Positions 24,861 through 35,366 are shown, counted from the stretch's first letter. The stretch: DNA of 64,000 nt from Curtobacterium sp. MCPF17_002 (GCF_003234115.2 NZ_CP126251.1:806001-870000); one strand, 5' to 3'. Numbers and translations are program-made. The notes: generated from the letters alone by a model not told the origin.

Positions 24861-25847
24861 TCAGCCCCGCTCGCGCAGGAACGCCACCTGCCGCTCCCAG
24901 TGCCGGAACCCGCCGCCCTCGTGCCCGTTGTACGGGTAGACCTCGATCGCCTTGTCCGTCGAGGCGAGGGCGTTGTAGGCGGCGAAGGTCGTCCGCGGCG
25001 GCACCACGTCGTCCATGAGCGCGACCGAGAACAGTGCCGGCGCGGTGATGCCGGCGGCGTGGTGCACGCCATCGAAGTACGCCGCGGCGTCCCACACGGT
25101 GTCAGCGGCCTCGCGGTGCACCGACAGGTACTGCGCCAGTTCGAGGTACGGGCCGCCGACCGCGACGGCCGTGCCCTCCTCCCAGGCGCACAGGAACGCG
25201 ACGTCGGGCAGGACGGCCGTGACCGGTCCGACGTGCGCCTCGACGAGTGCGGCGGCGGCGATGGCGATCCCGCCGCCCTGGCTGCCACCGGTCAACGCGA
25301 TGCGGGACGGGTCGATGCCCGGCAGCGTCCGGACCGCCTCGACGAGCCGGACGGCGTCGGTGTACACGCGGCGGTAGTAGTGGTCGGCGGGGTCGGTGAT
25401 CCCGCTCGTCATCCAGCCGCCGATGTGCGGGCCGGAGCCGTGGGGGTCCGGGGTGTCGCCGCCGGAGCCCCAGCCGCTGCCCTGGCCGCGGGTGTCCATC
25501 ACGACGTGCACGTACCCGGCGAGGGCCCACGAGACGCGTTCGCCGGGCAGGCCCCGGCCGCCGTTGTAGCCGAGGAACTCGACGACGACGGGCAGGGGCC
25601 CGGCGGCGCCGACGGGGCGACTCACCCAGGCGCGGACGGGGTCGCCGGCGAAGCCCGGGAAGGTGAGGTCCTCGATGACGAGGCCGGTCACCGGGGTCTC
25701 GGCGGGCACCAGGACCGGGGTGGTCCCGGCGCCGGCGGTACGCGAGGCCGCGATGGTGTCGGTCCAGAAGGCGTCGAAGTCGACGGGGCGGCGGACGTCC
25801 GCACGGTGGGTGCGGAGCGCCTCGAGGGGCAGGTCGGTGAATGGCAT
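24861..25847 (-). CDS. Acetyl xylan esterase/cephalosporin-C deacetylase (CE7 type)
   Basis: The 328-residue protein matches carbohydrate esterase family 7: start MPFTDLPLEALRTHR, RGQGSGWGSGGDTPDPHG, nucleophile motif GGSQGGG (Ser), an Asp in MDDVVPP and His in YNGHEGGGFRHW. It removes acetyl groups from xylo-oligosaccharides in the cytoplasm. ATG 25847 follows CCGGAGGAC. Its position after xylA and xylB on the same strand fits use of acetylated xylan fragments. A stem-loop at 25868-25904 separates it from xylB. Confidence 0.93.
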   Translation of the reverse strand: MPFTDLPLEALRTHRADVRRPVDFDAFWTDTIAASRTAGAGTTPVLVPAETPVTGLVIEDLTFPGFAGDPVRAWVSRPVGAAGPLPVVVEFLGYNGGRGLPGERVSWALAGYVHVVMDTRGQGSGWGSGGDTPDPHGSGPHIGGWMTSGITDPADHYYRRVYTDAVRLVEAVRTLPGIDPSRIALTGGSQGGGIAIAAAALVEAHVGPVTAVLPDVAFLCAWEEGTAVAVGGPYLELAQYLSVHREAADTVWDAAAYFDGVHHAAGITAPALFSVALMDDVVPPRTTFAAYNALASTDKAIEVYPYNGHEGGGFRHWERQVAFLRERG

Positions 25848-25867
25848 GGGTGTCCTCCGGGACGATC

Positions 25868-25904
25868 CTGCCCCCGGCGTCGTGGTGGACGGCGCCGGGG
25901 GCAG
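25868..25904 (-). promoter_or_regulatory. Stem-loop between xylB and the esterase gene
   Basis: CTGCCCCCGGCG (25868-25879) is complementary over 12 bp to CGCCGGGGGCAG (25893-25904), with a 13-nt loop. No T-run follows, so partial termination or message processing between xylB and the esterase gene is more likely than full termination. Confidence 0.65.
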
Positions 25905-25927
25905 GGAGTGTCGTGGTGCGGTGTCCG

Positions 25928-27400
25928 TCAGCGGGCGGCGGCGCGGTACTGCTCGAGGACCGCCGGGTGCGGGTCCGCGGGCACGACCGTGGTGTCGAGA
26001 TCCCACGACGGGAACGACCCGGTGAGGACCCAGGCGGCCTGTCGAGCGGCCCCGGCGGCGACGTACTCACCGGGGGCGGGGAGCTCGACGTCCCGCCCGA
26101 ACACCTGCGCGGCGACGACGCGGACGGCCTCGTTGCGTGCGGCACCGCCGATGAGCAGCAGCCGCGAGACCGTGACACCCGTCGCTTCCACCGCGGCGAG
26201 GCCGTCGGCGAGGGCGCAGAGCATCCCCTCGACGGCCGCCCGCGCCAGGTGGGCGCGGTCCGTTGTGTCCGGTGTCATCCCCAGCAGGGACGCGGTCGCG
26301 TCCGGCCGGTTCGGCGTGCGTTCCCCGACGAAGTACGGCACCAGGACGAGCCCGTCGGCGCCGGCCGGCGCCTCGAGCGCGAGCGCGCCGAGCGCGTCGT
26401 GGTCCACACCGAGCAACCGTCCGATCACCTCGAGCACGCGGGCCGCGTTGAGTGTCGTGACGATCGGGAGGCGCGACCCGCTCCCGTCGGCGAAGCCCGC
26501 CACCGTCCCGCTCGGGTCGCGCACCTCGGCGTCGGAGACCCCGAAGACGGTGCCGCTCGTGCCGAGGGACACCGCGACGTCGCCCGGGCCGAGTCCGAGG
26601 CCGAGCGCTGCCCCGGCGTTGTCGCCGAGTCCGGCGCCGATGACGAGTCCGGTCCGGGCGACCGCGCCGCCCGGGAGCTCCACGTCGGTGGACAGCGTGC
26701 CCATCGCCTCGTCGGGCGCGACGACGCGGGGCACGACCACGGCGTCGTCGTCACCCATCGACGCGGGGCGCATCGGACGACCGAGTGCGAGCGCGAAGAG
26801 CTCCGGGTCGTACTCGCGGCGCACCGGGTCCCAGTAGGCCGTGCCGCTGGCGTCGGAAGCGTCGGTCGCGAGCGCGTCGAGGTCGGGGCCGAGCGGACTC
26901 TCGTCCGCCGGGCCGTAGCCGCGGAGCCGCCACGACAGCCAGTCGTGGGGGAGTGCCACGGCGGCGACGCGTGCCGCGTTCTCGGGCTCCGCATCGCGGA
27001 GCCACCGCAGCTTGGTGCCGGTGAACGACGCGACCGGCACCAGTCCCGTCCTGGCGACCCATGCCTCCCGTCCGATCTCCTCGACCATCTGCGCGGCCGC
27101 GGCCGCACTGCGCACGTCGTTCCAGAGCAGGGCGTCGCGGATGACCCTCCCGTCCGCGTCCAACACGACCATGCCGTGCTGCTGCCCGGCGACCGCGAGG
27201 GCGCCGACGTCCTCGAGCCCGCCGGCGTCCGCGACCGCGGCGCCGAGGGCGTCCCACCAGTGGCGGGGGTCGACGGACGTGCCGTCCGGGTGGGACGCGC
27301 GTCCCTCCCGGACGAGGGCACCGGTCGCCGCGTCGCGGACCGTGACCTTGCAGGACTGGGTCGACGAGTCGACCCCCGCCACCAGCTCAGCCACGAGCAC
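25928..27400 (-). CDS. xylB: Xylulokinase
   Basis: This FGGY-family kinase (490 residues) phosphorylates D-xylulose to D-xylulose 5-phosphate. It shows [12 protein letters not shown] at the N-terminus, [10 protein letters not shown], the WNDVRS substrate region, SLGTSGTVF at the nucleotide site and [19 protein letters not shown] 27400 gives the longest frame; GTG 27394 is an alternative. It overlaps the end of xylA by 8-14 nt, so it is translationally coupled to the isomerase. Confidence 0.96.
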   Translation of the reverse strand: MLVAELVAGVDSSTQSCKVTVRDAATGALVREGRASHPDGTSVDPRHWWDALGAAVADAGGLEDVGALAVAGQQHGMVVLDADGRVIRDALLWNDVRSAAAAAQMVEEIGREAWVARTGLVPVASFTGTKLRWLRDAEPENAARVAAVALPHDWLSWRLRGYGPADESPLGPDLDALATDASDASGTAYWDPVRREYDPELFALALGRPMRPASMGDDDAVVVPRVVAPDEAMGTLSTDVELPGGAVARTGLVIGAGLGDNAGAALGLGLGPGDVAVSLGTSGTVFGVSDAEVRDPSGTVAGFADGSGSRLPIVTTLNAARVLEVIGRLLGVDHDALGALALEAPAGADGLVLVPYFVGERTPNRPDATASLLGMTPDTTDRAHLARAAVEGMLCALADGLAAVEATGVTVSRLLLIGGAARNEAVRVVAAQVFGRDVELPAPGEYVAAGAARQAAWVLTGSFPSWDLDTTVVPADPHPAVLEQYRAAAR

Positions 27401-28580
27401 CCATCAGGTGCTCGATGGCGAGCTGCTGCAGCTTCACGAAGCCGAAGCCCTTGCCGCCGAAGTACGCGTCGGCGTCGAAGTCCTCGTACGCCGAACGGTC
27501 GGCCAGGAAGTCGTCGTAGGACTCGCCGGCGTTGAGCGTCGGCGTGGAGAGCTCCGGGACCTTCGAGGCCTCGAGCGCGGCCTGCACCTCGGGGTCGGCG
27601 CGGAACGCCTCGGCCCGCTCCTTGAGGAGGAGGTACATGCGCATGTTCGCGGCCGCGGAGTCCCAGACACCGGTGATGTCCTCGGTGCGGCTCGGCTTGT
27701 AGTCGAAGTGGCGGGGGCCGTCGTACGCCTGGCCGCCCTGGGGTGCACCGTGCTCGAGCAGGTCGACGAGCGAGAAGGCGTTCTGCAGGTCACCGTGACC
27801 GAACACCAGGTCCTGGTCGTACTTGATGCCGCGCTGACCGTTGAGGTCGATGTGGAAGAGCTTGCCCTGGTACAGCGCCTGGGCGATGCCGGCGGTGAAG
27901 TTGAGGCCCGCCATCTGCTCGTGGCCGACCTCGGGGTTGATGCCGAACATCTCCGGACGCTCGAGGGTCTCGGTGAACGCGATCGCGTGGCCGAGGGTCG
28001 GCAGGAGGATGTCGCCGCGGGGCTCGTTCGGCTTCGGCTCGATCGCGAACCGGATGCCGTAGCCCTTGTCCGTGACGTAGTCGGCGAGCAGGTTGACGGC
28101 CTCGCGGTAGCGCTCGAGCGCCGCCTGCACGTCCTTCGCGGCGTCGTACTCGGCGCCCTCGCGGCCGCCCCACATCACGAACGTCTTCGCACCGAGCTCG
28201 GCGGCGAGGTCGATGTTGCGGAGCACCTTGCGAAGCGCGAAGCGGCGGACCTGCCGGTCGTTCGAGGTGAAGCCGCCGTCCTTGAAGACCGGGGCGGAGA
28301 AGAGGTTCGTCGTGACCATCGGCACGACGATCCCGGTCGCCTCGAGCGCGCCCGTGAGGCGGTCGATCTGCTTCTGGCGTTCAGCGTCGGTCGACCCGAA
28401 CGCGAACAGGTCGTCGTCGTGGAAGGTCAGGCCGTAGGCGCCGAGCTCGTCGAGCTTCTCGACCCCCTCGACCACGTCGAGCGCGGGCCGGGTCGGCCCG
28501 CCGAAGGGGTCGGATCCGTTGTAGCCGATGGTCCAGAGACCGAAGGAGAACTTGTCTGCACGGGTGGGCGTCGTTGCCAT
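27387..28580 (-). CDS. xylA: Xylose isomerase
   Basis: The 397-residue enzyme converts D-xylose to D-xylulose and matches the actinobacterial short-form (class I) isomerases: [29 protein letters not shown] with the catalytic His-Asp, [32 protein letters not shown] and [18 protein letters not shown] carry the metal ligands. ATG 28580 lies downstream of a promoter formed by TTGCCA (28651-28646) and TTATGT (28629-28624). The operators there suggest repression by the ROK protein at 32826. Confidence 0.98.
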   Translation of the reverse strand: MATTPTRADKFSFGLWTIGYNGSDPFGGPTRPALDVVEGVEKLDELGAYGLTFHDDDLFAFGSTDAERQKQIDRLTGALEATGIVVPMVTTNLFSAPVFKDGGFTSNDRQVRRFALRKVLRNIDLAAELGAKTFVMWGGREGAEYDAAKDVQAALERYREAVNLLADYVTDKGYGIRFAIEPKPNEPRGDILLPTLGHAIAFTETLERPEMFGINPEVGHEQMAGLNFTAGIAQALYQGKLFHIDLNGQRGIKYDQDLVFGHGDLQNAFSLVDLLEHGAPQGGQAYDGPRHFDYKPSRTEDITGVWDSAAANMRMYLLLKERAEAFRADPEVQAALEASKVPELSTPTLNAGESYDDFLADRSAYEDFDADAYFGGKGFGFVKLQQLAIEHLMGARG

Positions 28581-28602
28581 GGTGGTCACCGTTCGTCGTC
28601 GA

Positions 28603-28651
28603 AACAAAATGTTGCCGCGCCCAACATAAGCGGTAGTGTTGGCTGTGGCAA
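28603..28651. promoter_or_regulatory. Divergent xyl promoter region with ROK-type operators
   Basis: Two inverted repeats share the half-site CAACA/TGTTG: AACAAAATGTT (28603-28613) and CCAACA-10-TGTTGG (28621-28642). Toward the oxidoreductase gene, TTGCCG (28612-28617) and TAGTGT (28634-28639) form a promoter. Toward xylA, TTGCCA (28651-28646) and TTATGT (28629-28624) do. Both -10 boxes fall in the larger repeat, so one repressor could shut both directions. The ROK protein encoded at 32826 is the likely one. Confidence 0.75.
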
Positions 28652-28677
28652 GGACGTGATCGCAAAGGAGCGAGCGG

Positions 28678-29871
28678 ATGGCGGAAGAACGACGCGTGCA
28701 GCAACGGCTGCGGGTCGCGATGGTCGGACACGGGTTCATGGGAGCCGCGCACTCACAGGCGTGGCGGACCGCACCGCGGTTCTTCGACCTGGGGGCGGAG
28801 CCGGAGATGGCGGTCGTCGTCGGGCGTGATCCCGAGCGGACCGAGGCCGCTCGGAAGCAGTACGGCTGGCAGGCCGCATCCACCGACTGGCGGGCCGTGG
28901 TCACCGACCCGGACATCGACGTCGTCGACATCTGCTCGCCGGGTTCGTCCCACGTCGAGGTCGCGATCGCCGCGCTCGAGGCGGGCAAGCACGTGCTCTG
29001 CGAGAAGCCCCTCGCCAACACCGTCGCCGAAGCCGAGGCCATGACCGCCGCGGCATCGGCCGCGCGGGCGAACGGCGTCCGCGCGATGGTCGGGTTCAGT
29101 TACCGCCGGGTGCCCGCGATCGCGCTGGCGAAACAGCTGGTCGAGGCCGGCCGGCTCGGGACCGTCCGGCAGGTCCGCGCGCTCTACCTGCAGGACTGGC
29201 TCGCCGACGAGGACGGCCCGATGACGTGGCGGCTCGACAAGTCGCTCGCCGGGTCCGGCTCGCTCGGTGACATCGGGGCGCACGCCATCGACCTGGTCGA
29301 GCACGTCACCGGCGCGCACCTCACGACCGTGTCCGGCACGCTCGAGACCTTCGTGCCCGAGCGTCCCCTCCTCGCCGACGGCGTCGGACTGTCCGGCACC
29401 GCGTCGAGCGAGCGCGGACAGGTGACCGTCGACGACGCCGCGTTCTTCCTCGGTCGACTCGGCGGCGGTGCCGCGGACGGTGCGATCGGGTCCTTCGAGG
29501 CCACCCGGTACGCCACCGGCCGGAAGAACGGCCTGACACTCGAGATCAGCGGCTCGGCGGGCGCGATCCAGTTCGACCTCGAGTCGATGAACGAACTGCG
29601 CTTCTACGACGCCACGGCCCCGGCCGGCGAGCAGGGCTTCCAGCGCATCCTCGTGACCGAACCCGAGCACCCCTACATGGCCGCGTGGTGGCCGAGCGGG
29701 CACCTCATCGGCTACGAGCACACCTTCAGTCACGAGGTGAAGGACTTCGTCAACGCGATCGTCGCCGGCACCGACCCGTCACCGTCCTTCGACGACGGGC
29801 TGCACGTGCAGCGGGTGCTCGACGCCGTCGAACGCAGCGCCGCCGACGGCAGCACCTGGACGGTGATCTGA
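28678..29871 (+). CDS. Gfo/Idh/MocA-family oxidoreductase
   Basis: This 397-residue NAD(P)-dependent sugar oxidoreductase has the Rossmann motif [17 protein letters not shown], the CEKPLAN signature with the catalytic Lys, and the second-domain [16 protein letters not shown]. It is the first gene of the rightward xyl block, with an AAAGGAG ribosome site. The next gene encodes a ThuA-like protein; the ThuB partner of ThuA in known systems is of this family and oxidises disaccharides to 3-keto forms. A similar reaction on a xyloside or glucoside is inference. Confidence 0.92.
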   Translation: MAEERRVQQRLRVAMVGHGFMGAAHSQAWRTAPRFFDLGAEPEMAVVVGRDPERTEAARKQYGWQAASTDWRAVVTDPDIDVVDICSPGSSHVEVAIAALEAGKHVLCEKPLANTVAEAEAMTAAASAARANGVRAMVGFSYRRVPAIALAKQLVEAGRLGTVRQVRALYLQDWLADEDGPMTWRLDKSLAGSGSLGDIGAHAIDLVEHVTGAHLTTVSGTLETFVPERPLLADGVGLSGTASSERGQVTVDDAAFFLGRLGGGAADGAIGSFEATRYATGRKNGLTLEISGSAGAIQFDLESMNELRFYDATAPAGEQGFQRILVTEPEHPYMAAWWPSGHLIGYEHTFSHEVKDFVNAIVAGTDPSPSFDDGLHVQRVLDAVERSAADGSTWTVI

Positions 29872-30567
29872 ATGGCCACGCGTCAGGCACTCGTCGTCCG
29901 CGGCGGCTGGGACGGGCACCAGCCCGTCGAGACCACCGACCTGTTCATCCCGTTCCTGCAGGACCACGGGTTCGAGGTCCGGGTCGAGGGCTCGCCCGCC
30001 GTGTACGCCGACCAGGAGTACATGGACACCGTCGACCTGATCGTGCAGGTCAACACCATGACCACGATCGCGGCCGAGGAGTTCGCCGGCCTGCAGCGCG
30101 CGGTGCTGAACGGCACCGGCCTGGCCGGGTGGCACGGCGGCATCGCGGACTCGTACCGCGACAACGCCGACTACCTCCACATGATCGGCGGGCAGTTCGC
30201 GCACCACGCGGGCAAGCACCCGTCCGAGCGGATCGGGGAGCAGTCCGACAACTACGTCCCCTACACGGTGCACATCACGGGCCTCGGGCACGAGCACCCC
30301 ATCACCCAGGGGATCGAGGACTTCGACCTCGTCACCGAGCAGTACTGGGTCCTCAGCGACGAGTACGACGACGTCCTCGCCACCACCACGCAGGAGGCCC
30401 GCGAGTGGGACGCCTGGAACCGGCCGGTCACCGCGCCGGCGATCTGGACCCGGCAGTGGGGGAAGGGACGGATCTTCGTCTCGGCACCCGGACACCGGAT
30501 CGAGATCGTCGAGTCGCAGCCGGTCCGCACGATCATCGAACGCGGACTCCTGTGGGCAGCACGATGA
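29872..30567 (+). CDS. ThuA-like domain protein
   Basis: The 231-residue protein spans the full ThuA-like domain: ALVVRGGWDGHQPVETTDLF, GLAGWHGGIADSYRDNADY and GQFAHHAGKH with conserved His residues, and PAIWTRQWGKGRIF near the end. It begins directly after the upstream stop, with no gap, and its own stop overlaps the next oxidoreductase start by 4 nt. Position between two Gfo/Idh genes ties it to keto-sugar metabolism. Its catalytic role is not established. Confidence 0.92.
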   Translation: MATRQALVVRGGWDGHQPVETTDLFIPFLQDHGFEVRVEGSPAVYADQEYMDTVDLIVQVNTMTTIAAEEFAGLQRAVLNGTGLAGWHGGIADSYRDNADYLHMIGGQFAHHAGKHPSERIGEQSDNYVPYTVHITGLGHEHPITQGIEDFDLVTEQYWVLSDEYDDVLATTTQEAREWDAWNRPVTAPAIWTRQWGKGRIFVSAPGHRIEIVESQPVRTIIERGLLWAAR

Positions 30568-31691
30568 GCGCGCAGCCGACGCGTGACGACGCAGCCGCCA
30601 CGCCGCTCCGCGTCGGGGTGATCGGTGTCGGGGTGATCAGCCAGCAGTACTTCGAGCACTTCCCGGCCCTGCCCGACCTCGAACTCGTCGCGGTCGCCGA
30701 CATCGACGTCGACCGTGCCCGGACCGTCGGCGCCGCCCAGGGGGTGCGGGGCTCCTCCGTCGAGGACCTCCTCGCCGCCGACGACGTCGACGTCGTGCTC
30801 AACCTGACGATCCCCGCAGCCCACGCCGACGTCGCCACCCGGGCGCTCGCCGCCGGCAAGCACGTGTACGGCGAGAAGCCGCTCGCGATGTCCACCGCCG
30901 AGGCGGCCCCGGTCCTCGACCTCGCACAGCGGGCCGGGCTCCGGGTCGGCAGCGCGCCGGACACCGTGCTCGGGACGGGCATCCAGACCGCGCGCGCCGC
31001 GATCGACGACGGTGCGATCGGCACCCCCGTCGCCGCTGCGGTGTCGTGGAGCGCACCCGGCCACGAGCTCTGGCACCCGGCCCCCGCCTTCTACTACCAG
31101 CCCGGCGGCGGCCCCCTGCTCGACATGGGGCCGTACTACCTCACGAGCCTCGTGTCGTTCTTCGGACCGGTCGTCCGGGTCAGCGGCAGCGGCACACGGT
31201 CCACCCGCGAGCGCACGATCGCCACCGGTCCCGCCGCCGGCACGGTGCTCCCCGTGGACATCGACACCCACGTCGTCGCGATCCTCGAGCACGAGAGCGG
31301 CGTGGTCTCCACCGTGACGGTCTCGTTCGAGGTCTGGGCCACGCGCAGTCCGCTCTTCGAGGTGTACGGCACCGCCGGCACCCTCGGCGTTCCCGACCCG
31401 AACCGGTTCTCCGACCCGGTGTCGATCGCCACCGCCGACGACCGCGAGTGGCGGGAGCTGCCGGTGTCCGCCGGGTACGCCGACGCCGGACGCGGCTACG
31501 GCCTCGCCGACATGGCGCGGGCGATCGCGACGGACCGTCCGCACCGGGCGTCCGGGGCCCTGGCGTACCACGTGCTCGAGGTGATGGAGGCGGTCGCGAC
31601 CGCGGCCCGCGACCACACCGTCGTCACGGTCGAGTCCACCGTCGAACGACCGGCGACCGTGCCGTCCGGCGCGCGACCGGAGTCGTGGTGA
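30564..31691 (+). CDS. Gfo/Idh/MocA-family oxidoreductase
   Basis: This second oxidoreductase (375 residues) has [27 protein letters not shown] with the catalytic Lys, and [20 protein letters not shown]. It differs enough from the first (28678) to act on another substrate or in the reverse direction, for example reducing a keto group after cleavage. It overlaps the ThuA gene by 4 nt. Confidence 0.92.
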   Translation: MSAQPTRDDAAATPLRVGVIGVGVISQQYFEHFPALPDLELVAVADIDVDRARTVGAAQGVRGSSVEDLLAADDVDVVLNLTIPAAHADVATRALAAGKHVYGEKPLAMSTAEAAPVLDLAQRAGLRVGSAPDTVLGTGIQTARAAIDDGAIGTPVAAAVSWSAPGHELWHPAPAFYYQPGGGPLLDMGPYYLTSLVSFFGPVVRVSGSGTRSTRERTIATGPAAGTVLPVDIDTHVVAILEHESGVVSTVTVSFEVWATRSPLFEVYGTAGTLGVPDPNRFSDPVSIATADDREWRELPVSAGYADAGRGYGLADMARAIATDRPHRASGALAYHVLEVMEAVATAARDHTVVTVESTVERPATVPSGARPESW

Positions 31692-31761
31692 CCCGCCGCG
31701 GCGGCCGGCCCGGCCACGGGAGCCGCGTGGGCCGACCCGGCCACAGGAGGAAGGAAGCAGC

Positions 31762-32829
31762 ATGACGGAGACGACCCGTGCCTCCAGTCCGACGACGGAC
31801 CCGACGACGAACCCGACGACGCCGACCCGGCCGGTCACCCTGTTCACCGGCCAGTGGGCGGACCTGCCCTTCGAGGAGGTCGCACGCCTGGCGGGCGAGT
31901 GGGGGTACGACGGCCTCGAGATCGCCTGCTGGGGCGACCACCTCGACGTCCGGCGCGCCGCGACGGACCCGGCGTACGTGGCGGACCGCCGCGCGGTCCT
32001 CGAGCGCAACGGCCTGCAGGTCTGGACCATCGCGAACCACCTCGTCGGGCAGGCCGTGTGCGACGACCCCATCGACCAGCGGCACGAGGACATCGTGCCG
32101 CCGCGCGTGTGGGGCGACGGGGACCCCGAGGGCGTCCGGCAGCGTGCCGCGGAGGAACTGCAGTGGACCGCGCGTGCGGCCGCAGCGCTCGGCGTCGACA
32201 CCGTCACCGGCTTCTCCGGATCGTCCATCTGGAAGACCGTCGCGGGCTTCCCGCCCGTGCCGCCCGGGATGATCGACGCCGGCTACCAGGACTTCCACGA
32301 CCGCTGGTCGCCGATCCTCGACGTGTTCGAGGAGGTCGGCGTCCGCTTCGCGCTCGAGGTGCACCCGTCCGAGATCGCCTACGACTACTGGACGGCGAAG
32401 CGCACGCTGGAGGTCTTCGCGGACCGCCCGGCGTTCGGGTTCAACTTCGACCCGTCGCACTTCGTCTGGCAGGACCTCGACCCCGCGGCGTTCCTGCTCG
32501 ACTTCGCCGACCGGGTGTACCACGTGCACTGCAAGGAGTCGGTGAAGCAGCTCGACGGGCGCAACGGCCGGCTGTCGTCGCACCTGCCTTGGGGCGACCC
32601 CCGCCGTGGCTGGGACTTCGTCACCGCGGGGCACGGGGACGTGCCGTGGGAGCGGGTGTTCCGCGTGCTGAACCACATCGGGTACGCCGGACCGACGAGC
32701 GTCGAGTGGGAGGACGCCGGCATGGACCGGCTCGTCGGTGCCCCGGAGGCGCTGGCGTTCGTCCGGAAGCTCGGCACGATCGCACCACCCGAGGCGTCGT
32801 TCGACGCGGCGTTCTCGCGGTCCCGGTGA
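31762..32829 (+). CDS. Sugar phosphate isomerase/epimerase-like TIM-barrel protein
   Basis: The 355-residue protein belongs to the xylose-isomerase-like TIM-barrel superfamily (AP endonuclease 2 fold). Metal-ligand strands are visible: [49 protein letters not shown] and [12 protein letters not shown]. Relatives epimerise, isomerise or dehydrate sugars and keto-sugars. AGGAGGAAGGAAGC precedes the ATG. The first 20 residues are a Thr/Pro tail containing a CTGGAGGC-family copy (31778-31795). It is a strong candidate for the step after oxidation by the flanking Gfo/Idh enzymes. Confidence 0.9.
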   Translation: MTETTRASSPTTDPTTNPTTPTRPVTLFTGQWADLPFEEVARLAGEWGYDGLEIACWGDHLDVRRAATDPAYVADRRAVLERNGLQVWTIANHLVGQAVCDDPIDQRHEDIVPPRVWGDGDPEGVRQRAAEELQWTARAAAALGVDTVTGFSGSSIWKTVAGFPPVPPGMIDAGYQDFHDRWSPILDVFEEVGVRFALEVHPSEIAYDYWTAKRTLEVFADRPAFGFNFDPSHFVWQDLDPAAFLLDFADRVYHVHCKESVKQLDGRNGRLSSHLPWGDPRRGWDFVTAGHGDVPWERVFRVLNHIGYAGPTSVEWEDAGMDRLVGAPEALAFVRKLGTIAPPEASFDAAFSRSR

Positions 32830-34259
32830 CCGAGGCGGTGGGGCGCGGGGGCGACGCGGCGGGGCGCGACGCGGCGGTGGGGCGCGCGGGCGCCGTCCGG
32901 CCGCCGGCCGTCCGGAACAACACCGCGCGGGTCCTCCGGCTCGTGCACGAGGACGGCCCCATCACCCGTGCCGAACTCACCCGACGCACCGGCCTCAACC
33001 GGTCGACGACGCTCGCCATCGTCGGTGAGCTCGTCGAGCGCGGGCTCGTGCACGAGGAAGCCGCCGGCACCGGCCCGTCCACCGGGCTGTCCGCCGGGCC
33101 GCCCGCCGGGACCAGTGCCTCGGGCGCCGGGCCGTCCGCCGCAGCGGGGCACTCCGCCGCCTCGGTCGGCCGTCCCAGCCCCGTCGTCCGGGCGTCCGCC
33201 GACGTCGTCGCGGTGGCAGTGACCGTCGAGGTCGACGCCGTCACGGTCGCCCTCGTCGGGCTCGACGGCAGTGTCCGCGACCGAGCCGTCGCGACCTCCG
33301 ACGGGCCGCCGACCGCGGCCGAGGCCGTCGAGACCATCGCTGTGCTCCTCGACCGCCTGGTGTCCGCCGGCAGCGGAGGACTCCGGGTCGTCGGCATCGG
33401 CGTCGCGGTCCCCGGCACCGTCCGCGTCGAGGACGGCGTCGTCCGCTACGCCCCGCACCTCGGCTGGCACGACGAACCCGTCGCCGGCCCGCTCGCCGCA
33501 CGCACCGGTCTGCCCGTCCGCGCGACGAACGACGCGAACACCGGAGCCTGGGCCGAACGCCTCTACGGCAGCGGCCGGGGCGTCGACGACCTCATCTACC
33601 TCAACGGCGGCGCGAGCGGCATCGGTGGCGGCGTCATCAGCGCCGCCCGGCCCCTCAGCGGCGCAGCCGGCTACGCGGGCGAGCTCGGGCACACCTTCGT
33701 CGCCGCGAACGGGATCCGCTGCCACTGCGGTGCCGTCGGGTGTCTCGAGACCGAGGCCTCGCGGGACGACCTGGTGCGGGTGACCGGGGTCGCGGCGGAC
33801 GACCCGGAGGCGCTCGCCGCGGTCCTCGCCGAACGACGGCCCGAGGTCGAGCGGGTCGTGGACCGGCAGGTCGCCGCGCTCGCCACCGCCCTCCGGAACG
33901 CGATCCACACCGTGAACCCCGAGGTGGTCGTCCTCGGCGGGTTCCTCGGTGTCCTGTTCGACCACGTCGGGGACCGTATCGAGACGGCCGTCCGGGAACA
34001 GTCGATGTCGGCGATGACCGAGCGGCTCCGCATCGCGCCGGCCGCACTCGGCGCCGACGTCCTGCTCCGCGGTGCCGCCGAGATCGGGTTCCGCGACCTG
34101 CTCCGCGACCCCACCACCATCAGTACCAACACGTCCGGCCGCGCCGCGGCCACCAACACGTCCGGCCGCGCCGCGGCCACCACCACCACGTCCGGCCGCG
34201 CCGCGGCCACCACCACGTCCGGCCGCGCCGCTGCGGCCGAGGAAGCGAGACCCGCATGA
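32826..34259 (+). CDS. ROK-family repressor (XylR-like)
   Basis: This 477-residue protein joins a winged helix-turn-helix ([21 protein letters not shown], then [21 protein letters not shown]) to a ROK sugar-kinase-like domain with [23 protein letters not shown] and the zinc motif [21 protein letters not shown]. Such proteins repress xylose genes in actinobacteria and firmicutes; the TGTTG operators at 28603-28642 fit. Two oddities: a Gly/Ser/Ala/Pro linker of about 45 residues between the domains, and a C-terminal tail of four Thr-Ser-Gly-Arg-Ala-Ala repeats encoded at 34131-34239. GTG 32826 overlaps the upstream stop. Confidence 0.92.
   Translation: MTEAVGRGGDAAGRDAAVGRAGAVRPPAVRNNTARVLRLVHEDGPITRAELTRRTGLNRSTTLAIVGELVERGLVHEEAAGTGPSTGLSAGPPAGTSASGAGPSAAAGHSAASVGRPSPVVRASADVVAVAVTVEVDAVTVALVGLDGSVRDRAVATSDGPPTAAEAVETIAVLLDRLVSAGSGGLRVVGIGVAVPGTVRVEDGVVRYAPHLGWHDEPVAGPLAARTGLPVRATNDANTGAWAERLYGSGRGVDDLIYLNGGASGIGGGVISAARPLSGAAGYAGELGHTFVAANGIRCHCGAVGCLETEASRDDLVRVTGVAADDPEALAAVLAERRPEVERVVDRQVAALATALRNAIHTVNPEVVVLGGFLGVLFDHVGDRIETAVREQSMSAMTERLRIAPAALGADVLLRGAAEIGFRDLLRDPTTISTNTSGRAAATNTSGRAAATTTTSGRAAATTTSGRAAAAEEARPA
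34131..34239 (+). repeat. In-frame 27/30-bp tandem repeats at the 3' end of the ROK gene
   Basis: Four units beginning ACGTCCGGCCGCGCCG start at 34131, 34158, 34188 and 34215, with spacings of 27, 30 and 27 bp. All keep the frame and encode TSGRAAA joined by Thr or Asn. The array lies after the conserved ROK domain and just before the 4-nt overlap with the dehydrogenase gene. Confidence 0.9.
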
Positions 34260-35293
34260 CCTCCATCCAGCGCCAGCGCGTCAGCGTGCTGCTCGGCACC
34301 CAGGACCTCACCGTCGAGGACCGCCCCGTCCCCGAGGTCGACCCCGGCGACGTGCTCGTCCGGGTCGCCGCCGTCGGCGTGTGCGGCTCCGACGTGCACT
34401 ACTACCGGCACGGCCGCATCGGGGACTTCGTCGTCGAGGAGCCCCTCGTCCTCGGCCACGAGCTCTCCGGCACGATCGTCGCCGTCGGGGACGGTGTCGA
34501 CGAGGCCCGGGTGGGCGAGCGCGTCGCCGTCGAACCGCAGCGGCCCTGCCACCGCTGCGCCCAGTGCCTGGCCGGCCGCTACAACCTCTGCCCGCACATG
34601 CGCTTCTACGCGACGCCGCCGATCGACGGTGCCTTCGCGGAGTTCGTCACCATCGAGTCCGAGTTCGCGCACACGCTGCCCGACGCCGTCTCGTTCGAGG
34701 CGGGTGCGCTCCTCGAGCCGCTCTCGGTCGGGATCGCCGCCGTCCGCAAGGCGCGCATCGTCCCCGGATCGTCGGTCCTCATCGCCGGCGCCGGGCCGAT
34801 CGGCATCATCTGCGCGCAGGCGGCGAGGGCGTTCGGCGCGTCCCGGATCGTCGTGAGCGACCTCGTCGCGGAACGCCGCGAGCGCGCCCTGCAGTACGGG
34901 GCCACCGAGGTCGTCGACCCCACCGTGGTGTCGGTCGCGTCCGACCTCGTGCCGGTGGACGCGTTCATCGACGCCAGCGGTGCACCCCGTGCGGTCTCCG
35001 ACGGCATCAAGGCGGTCGGCCCGGCGGGTGCTGCGGTCCTCGTCGGCCTCGGGAACTCCGAGATGACGCTGCCCGTCGAGCACATCCAGAACCTCGAGGT
35101 CACCGTCACCGGCATCTTCCGGTACACGAACACGTGGCCGGTCGCGATCGAGCTGGTCGCTTCCGGGCAGATCGACCTCGACTCGCTCGTCACGGGACGC
35201 TTCGGCCTCGACGACGTCCGCGACGCCCTCGAGAGCGACACCGACCCGGCCTCCCTCAAGTCGGTCGTCTACCCCGGCGGCGTCCCCGCCTGA
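34256..35293 (+). CDS. Zinc-dependent polyol/alcohol dehydrogenase (sorbitol or xylitol dehydrogenase type)
   Basis: This 345-residue medium-chain dehydrogenase has catalytic-zinc residues in GVCGSDVHYYRHGRIGDF and LGHELSG, the four structural-zinc cysteines (PCHRCAQCLAGRYNLCP), and the NAD site AGAGPIGIICAQAARAFG. The HYYRHGRIGDF segment is characteristic of sorbitol/xylitol dehydrogenases, which interconvert polyols and ketoses such as xylitol and xylulose. ATG 34256 overlaps the ROK stop by 4 nt. The gene probably lets the xyl regulon use pentitols. Confidence 0.92.
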   Translation: MTSIQRQRVSVLLGTQDLTVEDRPVPEVDPGDVLVRVAAVGVCGSDVHYYRHGRIGDFVVEEPLVLGHELSGTIVAVGDGVDEARVGERVAVEPQRPCHRCAQCLAGRYNLCPHMRFYATPPIDGAFAEFVTIESEFAHTLPDAVSFEAGALLEPLSVGIAAVRKARIVPGSSVLIAGAGPIGIICAQAARAFGASRIVVSDLVAERRERALQYGATEVVDPTVVSVASDLVPVDAFIDASGAPRAVSDGIKAVGPAGAAVLVGLGNSEMTLPVEHIQNLEVTVTGIFRYTNTWPVAIELVASGQIDLDSLVTGRFGLDDVRDALESDTDPASLKSVVYPGGVPA

Positions 35294-35321
35294 CGCCCGA
35301 GCGGCACGGGGCGCGCGCGCC

Positions 35322-35366
35322 GTGCCCGCGGACGCGGTGCCCGCGGACGCGGTGCCCGCGGACGAA
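35322..35366 (+). repeat. 15-bp tandem array after the dehydrogenase gene
   Basis: Three units of GTGCCCGCGGACGCG type (35322-35336, 35337-35351, 35352-35366; the last ends GAA) start 28 bp after the stop codon. The array is followed by GAACGGTGCGAGGTTCC (35364-35380), which nearly matches 48951-48967. Confidence 0.85.
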
